From: Nocardia sp. NBC_01503 | GTDB taxonomy: Bacteria > Actinomycetota > Actinomycetes > Mycobacteriales > Mycobacteriaceae | Assembly (NCBI RefSeq): GCF_036327755.1 | Contig: NZ_CP109596.1 | Span: forward strand, 6,014,001-6,078,000 | Reading direction: 5' to 3' | Length of the DNA: 64,000 bases | Shown: positions 1-7,246 of the stretch, piece after piece | Layout of the letters: every line of letters begins with the position of its first letter | Position numbering within the stretch: position 1 is the stretch's first letter | The notes under the pieces: generated by a model | What the model saw: the letters and a program-made list of their open reading frames with translations, nothing else | Database searches by the model: none | What the model was told of the DNA's origin: nothing | Made by a program: the position numbers and the translations under genes

Positions 1-328
1 TATGGGCCATCGATTCCGGCCCGGTCGATACGACGGTGATCTGCTGTATTTCACCGCCACCGAGCCGGATTCACCGATAGCGGGACGGCCGCAACCTCCG
101 ATCGCGGGCGCGGACCCGTGGCGGGAGCTGGTCGGCGGCGATGTCCGCGAGTACTTCGTGTCCTGCTCGCATGTGGATATGGGCGCACCCCGCGCACTGG
201 CCGAGATCGGTGCGGTGCTCCGAGATCACCTGGGCGAATCGGGTTGTCTCACAGCGGTTTCCCCTCTGGCCGGCTCCGACCGGAATCGGCTGCCTTCGCA
301 GATGAACGACGGAAAGGACGGCGAATGA
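1..328 (+). CDS. NRPS C-terminal thioesterase end (5' truncated by window)
   Basis: This is the last ~108 residues of a large protein whose start lies outside the window. The tail reads like the end of a type I thioesterase domain of a nonribosomal peptide synthetase: a GDLLYFTATE strand, then a W..LVGG.V..Y stretch and SHVDMGAP, which holds the usual late catalytic-triad histidine, followed by a short helix. Such domains release the finished peptide from the assembly line. The stop overlaps the next start (ATGA at 325-328), so it is translationally coupled to an MbtH-like gene. That pairing is typical of NRPS operons, for example siderophore clusters. The product cannot be inferred from this fragment. 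Confidence 0.8.
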   Translation, partial: MGHRFRPGRYDGDLLYFTATEPDSPIAGRPQPPIAGADPWRELVGGDVREYFVSCSHVDMGAPRALAEIGAVLRDHLGESGCLTAVSPLAGSDRNRLPSQMNDGKDGE

Positions 329-549
329 GCGACACCAATCCCTTCGACGACGAGGCGGGCCGGTTCGCGGTGCTCGTGAACTCCGAAGGCCAGCATTCCC
401 TCTGGCCGGACTTCGCGCCGGTGCCGGACGGGTGGCAGTCGGTGCACGAGGGCGATCGATCGGACTGCCTCGAATACGTCGATCGGCACTGGACCGATAT
501 GCGGCCCAACAGCCTGATCGCCGCGATGGCGGGCGAACAGCCCGGCTAG
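325..549 (+). CDS. MbtH-family NRPS accessory protein
   Basis: This 74-residue protein has the full MbtH signature: NPFDDE near the N-terminus, then NSEGQHSLWP, a P.GW motif, and CLEYVDRHWTDMRP near the C-terminus. MbtH-like proteins bind and activate or stabilise NRPS adenylation domains in the cytoplasm. The start overlaps the stop of the upstream NRPS by 4 bp (ATGA), which fixes the start and shows it is the last gene of that operon. A strong hairpin follows at once. Length is normal for the family. The partner pathway lies left of the window, so a specific name such as mbtH or nbtH is not justified. Confidence 0.95.
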   Translation: MSDTNPFDDEAGRFAVLVNSEGQHSLWPDFAPVPDGWQSVHEGDRSDCLEYVDRHWTDMRPNSLIAAMAGEQPG

Positions 550-559
550 CGCCGGAGCG

Positions 560-597
560 ACCGTGGCCGCCATCGTCTCGATGAGGGCGGCCACGGT
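560..597. terminator. Bidirectional hairpin terminator between mbtH-like and sigma genes
   Basis: A perfect 12-bp inverted repeat (ACCGTGGCCGCC at 560-571, GGCGGCCACGGT at 586-597) with a 14-nt loop fills the gap between two convergent genes. There is no T-run, as is common in high-GC actinobacteria. Confidence 0.75.
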
Positions 598-612
598 CCG
601 GTCGTGGTGCGG

Positions 613-1254
613 CTAGGAAACCGTGGGAATCCGGCCGAGCCGTTCGATGCTGTCGCGCAAGCGGATAACGATATCGGTCGATGAGATCCCCAGTTGCTCG
701 GCTACTTCCGAGTACGTCCATCCGCTGTAATAGGTGAGAGTGAGGGTTTCACGCTGTGCCGCCGTGAGCGCCTCGAGTCTGCGCATGATCGCCCCGGCGC
801 GATGCTCCGCCGCGGCGGTTCCGCAGGCCGGGCCCGATAGGCGTACCGGCGACGGAATCGCGCCGGTGCGGGAACGCGATTCGCCGCGCGCCCGATCCAC
901 CGCTCGACGATGGGTCAGCGCCACCAGCCAGCCGATCGGAGTGTTCGCTCGCCGGTCGAACTGACCCGCGGACTCCCACACCTGAAGATAGACCTCCTCG
1001 GTAACCCGCTCGGCCACCACCCGCGCCCGTACGATTCGCAGCGCGAGCCCGAATACCCGGTCATGGGTGGACCGATAGAACCGCACGAAGGCCTCACGGT
1101 CACCGTGCGCGATCGCGGCCAACTGCCCGATATGTGAACCGTCGACACCGTCCCGGGGTGTGCGCCGGTCACCCCCGGCCACCGCAACCGGTTTCGGAAC
1201 ATGCTCGTACGAACCATCTTTGTCGATCGCCTGAACGCGCTGTTCATCCGCCAT
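613..1254 (-). CDS. ECF RNA polymerase sigma factor (SigK-like)
   Basis: A 213-residue group 4 sigma factor. Region 2 covers roughly residues 40-110, with VFGLALRIV, a VTEEVYLQVWE helix and an LTHRRAVDRARGE end. Region 4 covers roughly residues 150-210, with LTLTYYSGWTYSEVAEQLG as the -35-reading helix-turn-helix. The AERVTEEVYLQVW and HRRAVDR strings resemble SigK/ECF19-type sigma factors. The chosen ATG at 1252-1254 has a GGAG about 10 bp upstream; the frame stays open further but that part looks non-coding. SigK-like factors are normally followed by a membrane anti-sigma (RskA-type); none is adjacent here, so control must come from elsewhere. The gene diverges from the DevR-box promoter at 1426-1462. 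Confidence 0.88.
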   Translation of the reverse strand: MADEQRVQAIDKDGSYEHVPKPVAVAGGDRRTPRDGVDGSHIGQLAAIAHGDREAFVRFYRSTHDRVFGLALRIVRARVVAERVTEEVYLQVWESAGQFDRRANTPIGWLVALTHRRAVDRARGESRSRTGAIPSPVRLSGPACGTAAAEHRAGAIMRRLEALTAAQRETLTLTYYSGWTYSEVAEQLGISSTDIVIRLRDSIERLGRIPTVS

Positions 1255-1425
1255 AGAGTGCTTTCTCCGTGGGTCGTTGGTTGAAAGATCGATCCTCCGC
1301 GGTGACTGACTCGGGAAGAAGGCTAGCCGCGTGCCAACGGCGGCGCGTTTCCGGGGCACCGGCGGGCATTCCCGCGCACCCGTTCCCGGACTCGGTGCCC
1401 GACGGCCTTTCCGCAGGTGAATACG

Positions 1426-1439
1426 GGGTCCCAGGTCCC
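1426..1439. promoter_or_regulatory. Putative DevR/DosR box
   Basis: GGGTCCCAGGTCCC reads TWWA-type GGGACCTGGGACCC on the other strand, 10 of 14 to the mycobacterial DosR core GGGACTWWAGTCCC. It pairs with the next site 23 bp away, the tandem layout usual for DosR promoters, upstream of the stress protein gene at 1520. Confidence 0.45.
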
Positions 1440-1448
1440 AGGTGGCGG

Positions 1449-1462
1449 GGGACCTTGGTCTC
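1449..1462. promoter_or_regulatory. Putative DevR/DosR box
   Basis: GGGACCTTGGTCTC matches the DosR core GGGACTWWAGTCCC at 11 of 14 positions. It lies 58 bp before the start of the Usp-Acg-Rv1733c-like-ABC operon, a normal distance for a DosR-activated promoter. Confidence 0.55.
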
Positions 1463-1519
1463 TGGGGTGGGGTGGGGTGCGCGCGGGATGCTCGGTGCAC
1501 AGCGCATCCAGGAGGAATC

Positions 1520-2422
1520 ATGACCGACAACGCGATTCACGCGGTGGACCAGAGCACCCTTCCCCTTGTCGTGGCGGTCGACGGGTCGGTGATCTCCTAT
1601 CAGGCGGTGGCCTGGGCCGCGGTCGAGGCGCGGTTGCGGCAGTGGCCACTGCATATTCTCACCGCGTACGGGATTCCGAATGTCGCGGCGGGGCAGGGGG
1701 CGGCGACGGCTCCGGATGTGGCCTGGTTGCGCAAGGACGGGGAGCGGGTGCTGGCGGAGGCCACGCGTATCGTGGAGAACACGGTGCCCGATGGCGCGAT
1801 CGAGATCAGTACCGAGTTCACCTTCGACTCGATCATTCCCACCCTGCTGCGGCAGTCGACGCGAGCGCGCATGCTGGTGGTGGGCAATCGTGGGCGCGGC
1901 GCGGTGCGCCGGGCCATTCTGGGGTCGGTGAGCACCGCGGCGACGCGCGGCGCGCACTGCCCGGTCGCGGTGGTGCCCGGGGTGTCCGAGACCGATCCGG
2001 GTGCGGCGACCGAGCCCGTGGTGGTCGGTGTCGATGGTACCGAAAACAGCGTGCCCGCAATCGAATTCGCCTTCGAGGAGGCCTCGCGGCGCAAGGTCGG
2101 CCTGATCGCCGTACACGCCTGGAGCGATACCACCGGCTTCGACCTGCCGGTCGTGGGCTGGGAGGACATCCGCCAGACCGAGGAGCTGCTGCTGGGCGAG
2201 AGCCTGGCGGGCTTCGCGGAGCGGTATCCGGAGGTCACCGTGGAACGCGTCGTGGCCTGCGATACCCCGGTCCGCGCACTCCTCGAACACGCCGACAAGG
2301 CCCAACTGCTGGTGGTCGGCTCGCACGGCCGCGGCGGGGTCAAGGGCATGTTGATCGGCTCGACCAGCACGACGCTGTTGCATCTGGCGCCCTGCCCGAT
2401 GCTCGTGGTCCGCAGGGCCTGA
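1520..2422 (+). CDS. Universal stress protein, tandem UspA domains
   Basis: A 300-residue cytoplasmic protein with two UspA domains, about residues 14-150 and 160-300. Each starts with a VVxVDGS/T strand and ends with the ATP-binding G-2x-G-9x-G-S pattern (VVGNRGRGAVRRAILGS and VVGSHGRGGVKGMLIGS). This is the layout of the mycobacterial DosR-regulon proteins Rv1996, Rv2005c and Rv2623, where ATP-binding Usp proteins influence growth arrest. The ATG at 1520 follows GGAGG. It opens a run of five same-strand genes with short gaps and is preceded by two DevR-box-like sites. It is very similar to the Usp at 20173, which also precedes an Acg gene. Confidence 0.95.
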   Translation: MTDNAIHAVDQSTLPLVVAVDGSVISYQAVAWAAVEARLRQWPLHILTAYGIPNVAAGQGAATAPDVAWLRKDGERVLAEATRIVENTVPDGAIEISTEFTFDSIIPTLLRQSTRARMLVVGNRGRGAVRRAILGSVSTAATRGAHCPVAVVPGVSETDPGAATEPVVVGVDGTENSVPAIEFAFEEASRRKVGLIAVHAWSDTTGFDLPVVGWEDIRQTEELLLGESLAGFAERYPEVTVERVVACDTPVRALLEHADKAQLLVVGSHGRGGVKGMLIGSTSTTLLHLAPCPMLVVRRA

Positions 2423-2453
2423 GCGAAGTACTAAAAGTTCAGGAGGACAAGCG

Positions 2454-3470
2454 ATGTCGAGAAATCATCCGGACCATGACACCATTCGGGCCGCGCTCAC
2501 GCTGGCGGTGCGCGCCCCCTCGGTGCACAACACCCAGCCCTGGCTGTGGGAGATCGGTGACACCACGGTGCAGCTGTACGCGGACCACCGCAGGCGGCTA
2601 CCGCACGCCGATGCCGACCATCGCGATCTGCTGGTGAGTTGCGGTGCGGCACTGCATCATCTGACCGTCGCCATGCGGGTCTTCGGCTGGCAGTCGGTGA
2701 TCCACCGGCTACCCAACCCGGCCGAGCCGAGTCACCTGGCGTCGATCGAGTTCCACGCGGTCACCGCGACACCGGAGGATGTCCGGCTCGCCGGCGCCAT
2801 CGGCAAACGACACAGTGACCGGCGCCGATTCACCTCCTGGGAGGTGCCCGCCGGTCAGATCGCGAAGGTGATCGCGGCCGGCAACGGGCAGGGCGTGCTG
2901 GTCAGCGTGGTGGACTCGCCGGAGGACCACACCCGGCTGCTCGGCGCGTTCGAGCAGGCCGCCGCCGCACACGCCGGTGACCGCGACTACGGCGCGGAGC
3001 TCGCGTTCTGGAGTGGCCGGCACGCGGCCTCGTACGGGGTCCCGGCCCGGACCGCGGTGCTCGCGACCGATCCCACCGTGCGGCCCTTCTCCGCACCGGA
3101 GCTGGCCGAGGCGGTGGTCCGCGATACCTCCGATCCCGCGCCGATGTTGCTGGTGTGCACCGCATCCGACGATATCGAGGCCCGATTGCGTGCCGGTGAG
3201 GCCGCCAGCGCGGTCCTGCTCACCGCCACCGCGCGCGGGTTCGCCACCTGCCCGCTCAGCGAACCCCTGGAGCTGCCGGAGATCCGGGAACGGATTCGCA
3301 CCGAGCTGCTCGGCGGCTTCGGCTATCCGCAACTGATCATCCGCATGGGCTGGGCGGCGACCAGCGCCGACCCGGTGCCCGTCACGCCTCGCCTGGCCCT
3401 GAACGAGGTCGTGCGACCCCTCGCCGAGCACGCGCCCGAAACCTTTTCCGAACCCGGCAACGAGCAATAG
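2454..3470 (+). CDS. Acg-family nitroreductase-like protein
   Basis: A 338-residue member of the Acg family (M. tuberculosis Rv2032 and Rv3131 types). The hallmark APSVHNTQPW occurs near residue 25; then come LVSCGAALHH, a DRR.FTSWEVP segment and a C-terminal LLTATARGFATCPLSEP flavin-fold half. Acg proteins look like flavin nitroreductases but have a lid that occludes the active site; storage or sequestration of FMN has been proposed for the family. The ATG at 2454 has an AGGAGG ten bases upstream. It follows the Usp gene by 31 bp, so the two are probably one transcript. This is the first of five Acg paralogues in the window. Confidence 0.93.
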   Translation: MSRNHPDHDTIRAALTLAVRAPSVHNTQPWLWEIGDTTVQLYADHRRRLPHADADHRDLLVSCGAALHHLTVAMRVFGWQSVIHRLPNPAEPSHLASIEFHAVTATPEDVRLAGAIGKRHSDRRRFTSWEVPAGQIAKVIAAGNGQGVLVSVVDSPEDHTRLLGAFEQAAAAHAGDRDYGAELAFWSGRHAASYGVPARTAVLATDPTVRPFSAPELAEAVVRDTSDPAPMLLVCTASDDIEARLRAGEAASAVLLTATARGFATCPLSEPLELPEIRERIRTELLGGFGYPQLIIRMGWAATSADPVPVTPRLALNEVVRPLAEHAPETFSEPGNEQ

Positions 3471-3498
3471 ACTGCAGAAGAGAGAGTGGTGACATGCC

Positions 3499-4086
3499 AT
3501 GCAGCACAATCCGGTACTGCCCGTGCGCATGTGGCGGCTGCGGCCGTGGAGTGCGAATCCGCTGATGCGCGGCTCCGACCGATTCGAGAATGCGCTGCGG
3601 CTGGTGGTGATCGCGGTCATGCTCGTCATGGTCTCGGTCGCCGGGGCCGCCGGAACCGCACGCTACACCCAGGCCGTGGAACAGATTCGCGCCGAGGATT
3701 CGGTGAAGGTCCAGATTCCCGCCACCGTCACCGCCGAACCGACTGCCGCGGCCACACAGACCCGCTTCCGCAGCGATGACTTCCAAGCCCCGGTCAAATG
3801 GTCGTACCGGGGCGAAGCCGGTGCGGCCACCGTGGCTGTGGACCGGACCGCGACCGTCGGATCGCAGGTGCGGATGTGGCTCGGCCCGGACGGTAAGCCG
3901 ACGACTCCGCCGCGCCCCGCCTCGGCGGCGGTGAGTTCGGGAATCAATACCGGTGTCGTCGTCCTGCTGGGAACCTGGCTGGGTGGACTGGCCCTGGTCT
4001 GGACGGTCAACCGGCTGCTGGCACTGGGCCGTAATGCCCAGTGGGACTCCGAATGGCGCCGCATCAGCCGCCCGATCGGCACCTGA
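3499..4086 (+). CDS. Rv1733c-like two-helix membrane protein
   Basis: A 195-residue protein built like the DosR-regulon latency antigen Rv1733c. An N-terminal cytoplasmic piece holds RMWRLRPWSANPLMRGSDR; a membrane helix follows at about residues 33-55. Then comes an extracytoplasmic domain rich in short beta strands, a second helix at about 150-170 (NTGVVVLLGTWLGGLALVW), and a WDSEWRRISRP tail. The function of the family is unknown. The gene is 28 bp after the Acg gene and 3 bp before the ABC ATPase gene. It therefore sits in the same presumed DevR-driven operon. Confidence 0.85.
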   Translation: MQHNPVLPVRMWRLRPWSANPLMRGSDRFENALRLVVIAVMLVMVSVAGAAGTARYTQAVEQIRAEDSVKVQIPATVTAEPTAAATQTRFRSDDFQAPVKWSYRGEAGAATVAVDRTATVGSQVRMWLGPDGKPTTPPRPASAAVSSGINTGVVVLLGTWLGGLALVWTVNRLLALGRNAQWDSEWRRISRPIGT

Positions 4087-4089
4087 GTC

Positions 4090-5025
4090 ATGGGTGTCAT
4101 CGAGGCGCACGGCCTGACCAAACGCTATGAGAACACGCTCGCTCTGGACGGGCTGGAGCTCGATATCCCGCGCGGCGAGATCTACGGCTTCCTCGGACCG
4201 AACGGTGCGGGCAAGACCACCACCATCCGCCTGCTGCTCGGCCTGCATCGGCCGAGCGCCGGCAGTGTGCGCATCGCCGATCGCGACGCCTGGTCGGATC
4301 CGGTGGCGGCACACCGGTATTGCGCCTATGTCGCCTCCGAGGCGACCCTGTGGCCGGGGCTGACCGGTGCCGAGACCTTCGAATATCTGGAGAACCTGCG
4401 CGGCGGCTGCGATCGGGCGTATCGCGACACACTGATCGAGCGCTTCGATTTCGATCCGGACAAGAAGGTACGGGCGCTGTCGAAGGGCAATCGGCAGAAG
4501 ATCCAACTCGTCGCCGCCTTCGCGACCCGGGCCGACATCCTCATCCTCGACGAGCCCACCTCGGGCCTGGATCCGTTGATGGAGGCCGCTTTTCGCGAAA
4601 CGGTGATCGAGGCCCGCGATCGCGCTCAAACGGTATTCCTGTCCTCGCATGTGCTCAGCGAGGTCGAGGCGGTCTGCGATCGCGTCGGTATTCTGCGCGC
4701 GGGGCGACTCGTCGACGAGGGCACCCTGGAGCAGCTGCGGCATCTGTCGGCGCGCACGGTCGAGGTGAACTTCGCGACTGCCGATGTCGATCTCGAACCA
4801 CTCCGGCGACTCGGTGGCGTGGAGGTCGGCGAAGCCACCGATCATCATGTGGCACTGCAGGTTCGGGGCGAAATGGGACCGCTGCTGGCCGCCCTCACGC
4901 GGCTACCGGTCACCACGATCGACAGTCGGGAGCCGAGCCTCGAGGAGATCTTCCTGATCCACTACCACGGCGACGCGGGGTCTTCCGGTACTCCCGACGG
5001 TGCGGTCCCGGTGCCGGTCCGATGA
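4090..5025 (+). CDS. ABC exporter ATP-binding protein (Rv1218c-like)
   Basis: A 311-residue ABC ATPase. Walker A is GPNGAGKT near residue 37, the signature region is LSKGNRQKIQL, Walker B is ILILDEPTSGLDPL, and the switch histidine is in SSHVLSEVE. The C-terminal extension (about 220-311) is the DrrA-type regulatory domain. Length and layout match Rv1218c, the ATPase of a mycobacterial multidrug exporter partnered by Rv1217c. It energises export by the permease encoded next, whose start overlaps this stop (ATGA at 5022-5025). It follows the Rv1733c-like gene by 3 bp, so it may be co-expressed with dormancy genes. The substrate is unknown. Confidence 0.92.
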   Translation: MGVIEAHGLTKRYENTLALDGLELDIPRGEIYGFLGPNGAGKTTTIRLLLGLHRPSAGSVRIADRDAWSDPVAAHRYCAYVASEATLWPGLTGAETFEYLENLRGGCDRAYRDTLIERFDFDPDKKVRALSKGNRQKIQLVAAFATRADILILDEPTSGLDPLMEAAFRETVIEARDRAQTVFLSSHVLSEVEAVCDRVGILRAGRLVDEGTLEQLRHLSARTVEVNFATADVDLEPLRRLGGVEVGEATDHHVALQVRGEMGPLLAALTRLPVTTIDSREPSLEEIFLIHYHGDAGSSGTPDGAVPVPVR

Positions 5026-6626
5026 CCGGGGTGGTCTCGCACGGCTGGGTCGTACTGGTCCGTGCCCGGCTGCGCGCGAATCGAATGTCGTTGGCGGCCA
5101 TGACGATTCTGATGGGCGTATTCTGTGTCGCCGCGCTGCAGACCTACGTCTCGGCCTTCCCGGACCGGGCCACCCGAACCAGCATGCTGGCACCACTGGT
5201 GAACAATGGCGCACTGCGAGTGCTGTACGGCTACCCGTTCGATATCGCCGATCCGGCGGGCTGGGTGTCCTGGCGCACCATGACCAGCGTCGGAATCATC
5301 ATGGCGGTCTGGGCGATCATCATCACCACCGGCGCGCTGCGCGGGGAAGAGGACGCCGGGCGTGGGGAATTGGTGCTCAGCGGCGCCCAACCGCGGCGGC
5401 GCTGGTTCGCCGCCGCCCTGACCGCGACCACCGTGCAGACCCTGATCATCGGCGCGGTCACCGTGATCGGTCTGGCCGCGGTCGGGCTGCCACAGCATCT
5501 GCTCACCTTCGCCAACTGCGTCGAGCTCGGCCTGCAACTGATGTTGCCGGCCCTGTTCTTCGCCGCGGTCGCCGCGTTGATCAGTCAGCTCGCGGCCACG
5601 GTGCGCGGTGCACGCCTGCTGGCCTCGGGAATTCTGGTGGCCGCCTTCCTGATTCGCGCACCCGCCGATGTGGGGGAGGGGATGACCTGGCTGCGCTGGG
5701 TAACCCCGCTGGGTTGGTTCGAGGAGCTGCGCCCACCAGCCGCACCGTCCACCATCGCACTCGCGGTGATCATCGTGGCGACGGCGATACCGGTGCTGAT
5801 CGCGCTGCCGCTGCTCACCGCGCGCGATATCGGGCGCGGACTACTCGGCGCGCGGGACAGTCGACCACCGCGCCGGATACTGCTCGGTGCGCCCTGGCAG
5901 GCCGCACTGCGCGATGAGATATCGCATCTGAGTTTCTGGTTCGTCGGCACCACGCTGTACGGAATGCTGATGGGGGCGATGATCAAAACAATGCTCGACT
6001 TCCTTCACCGCACCCCGGCGTACGCCCAGTTCTTCGGTGAGCGGCTGGCCGTCGACGGATTCGTCTCGGCGATGTACTCGCTCTTCCAACTGCTGGCCGC
6101 GCTGCTGGCCGTGACCCTGGTGGTCGCGGCGCGTGGCGAAGAGGCCACGGGCCGACTGGAACTGCTGCTGGCCATGCCGCGCTCCCGAATCGGCTGGCTG
6201 AGCGGCCGTGCGTTCCTGGCCACGGTACTCGCGGCGGCGCTGACCCTGATCGCGGCCGTATCCCTGTGGGCCGGAGCAGCACTCACCGGAGAGCAGGTGC
6301 GGGTGAGCTCATTGCTGTTGGCCTCGCTCAACAGTCTGCCGCTCATCGTGATCACGGTGGGCTGCGCGACGACGGTATTGGCGCTCGCGCCACGCGCGGT
6401 GGCCTTCCTGTACGGGCTGGTGGCGGCGGCTTTCCTCTGGGACAACGTGGGTACCGCGCTGAAAGCGCCCGGCTGGTCGCTGACGCTGTCACCGTTCCAT
6501 GCCCTGGCGCGGGTTCCCATGCAGCGCGTCGCCTACCCGCCGGTGCTGGCCTTGACGCTGATCGGCCTGGCCCTGTTCGTATTCGGACTGTATCGATTCC
6601 GTCGCCGCGACCTCGCGCTCGCGTGA
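5022..6626 (+). CDS. ABC exporter permease, two-fold ABC-2 type (Rv1217c-like)
   Basis: A 534-residue polytopic membrane protein with two similar halves, each containing about six helices and a charged RGEEDAGRGELVLS or RGEEATGRLELLLA loop. This internal duplication and length match Rv1217c and 'tetronasin/polyketide antibiotic exporter' permeases. It forms the membrane channel for the ATPase encoded just upstream (4-bp overlap). Its last 138 bp overlap, tail to tail, with the end of the V-ATPase subunit D frame on the other strand. The helical C-terminus (GLALFVFGLYRF) up to the stop at 6624 looks genuine, so the overlap is probably due to an extended tail of the ATPase subunit. Confidence 0.9.
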   Translation: MTGVVSHGWVVLVRARLRANRMSLAAMTILMGVFCVAALQTYVSAFPDRATRTSMLAPLVNNGALRVLYGYPFDIADPAGWVSWRTMTSVGIIMAVWAIIITTGALRGEEDAGRGELVLSGAQPRRRWFAAALTATTVQTLIIGAVTVIGLAAVGLPQHLLTFANCVELGLQLMLPALFFAAVAALISQLAATVRGARLLASGILVAAFLIRAPADVGEGMTWLRWVTPLGWFEELRPPAAPSTIALAVIIVATAIPVLIALPLLTARDIGRGLLGARDSRPPRRILLGAPWQAALRDEISHLSFWFVGTTLYGMLMGAMIKTMLDFLHRTPAYAQFFGERLAVDGFVSAMYSLFQLLAALLAVTLVVAARGEEATGRLELLLAMPRSRIGWLSGRAFLATVLAAALTLIAAVSLWAGAALTGEQVRVSSLLLASLNSLPLIVITVGCATTVLALAPRAVAFLYGLVAAAFLWDNVGTALKAPGWSLTLSPFHALARVPMQRVAYPPVLALTLIGLALFVFGLYRFRRRDLALA

Positions 6627-7241
6627 GGAGTCGGACGCGGCGGGCTTCCTCCCCGCCCAGGTGAGTCGAACCAGGTCGGCGCGTTCCTGTTCCTCCAGCG
6701 CGAATTCGAGTTGAGCCAGCGCGGTGCGCAGGGCCGGGATGCGATGGTGGCGCAGAGCTCGGACTCGGATGCGGGTGGCGGCGAGTTCGCGCTCGAGTGC
6801 GTGGGCCGCGGCCCGGGCGGCGGCATGGGTGGCCGCGGCGGAGAGGGCTTCGCGGTGGGCAGCGCGGGCGGACAGGAGGGTGGCGCTCTCGTCCGGATTG
6901 TTCGGAAGGTTCTGGGGGAGACGGCAATCCACGCCGCAGGGGTATCGCACTCCGGCGATTGCCGCGGTGCGCACGGTGATGTCCGCGGCCGGAACCGCGA
7001 CGGACCGCGGTGCGCGTCGGCCGCCGAGCAGCGCCGCACGCAATTGCCAGGTGCGCGCATGCGCGCAGGCCGCTTCCCATTCGCGGGCGGTGTCATCGCG
7101 CAATACCGTGCGGCGGCGGGCCTCGGGTTCGAGCAGGGCCAGCTTGCGGTCCAGCAGCGCGACACCGCGTTCGGCGAGGTCGAGTCGCCTGCGGAGCCAG
7201 AGTCGTCCGGCGCGCCCGGGCGGAATACGCAGTGCGGTCAT
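6489..7241 (-). CDS. V/A-type ATPase subunit D (central stalk)
   Basis: A 250-residue, alanine/arginine-rich helical protein that begins with the family's P.GR..L..L..RL..A.RG..LL..K motif and ends its conserved part with RVRALRHHRIPALR...LE..LEE.ER.D. Subunit D is the rotor shaft joining the A3B3 head to the membrane ring. It is the last gene of the nine-gene operon, 5 bp after subunit B. Residues after about 215 are not family-like and are read opposite the ABC permease gene. The original stop may have been lost, giving a 35-40 residue C-terminal extension over a convergent 138-bp overlap. Confidence 0.9.
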   Translation of the reverse strand: MTALRIPPGRAGRLWLRRRLDLAERGVALLDRKLALLEPEARRRTVLRDDTAREWEAACAHARTWQLRAALLGGRRAPRSVAVPAADITVRTAAIAGVRYPCGVDCRLPQNLPNNPDESATLLSARAAHREALSAAATHAAARAAAHALERELAATRIRVRALRHHRIPALRTALAQLEFALEEQERADLVRLTWAGRKPAASDSSREREVAATESIQSEYEQGQADQRQGQHRRVGDALHGNPRQGMER

Positions 7242-7246
7242 CGTTT

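Noticed and set aside
1417..2637. Long plus-strand frame across the first Usp gene (406 codons)
   Set aside because: It is a shadow of the Usp gene in another frame; composition is glycine- and arginine-rich with no motif, as expected from GC-rich DNA.
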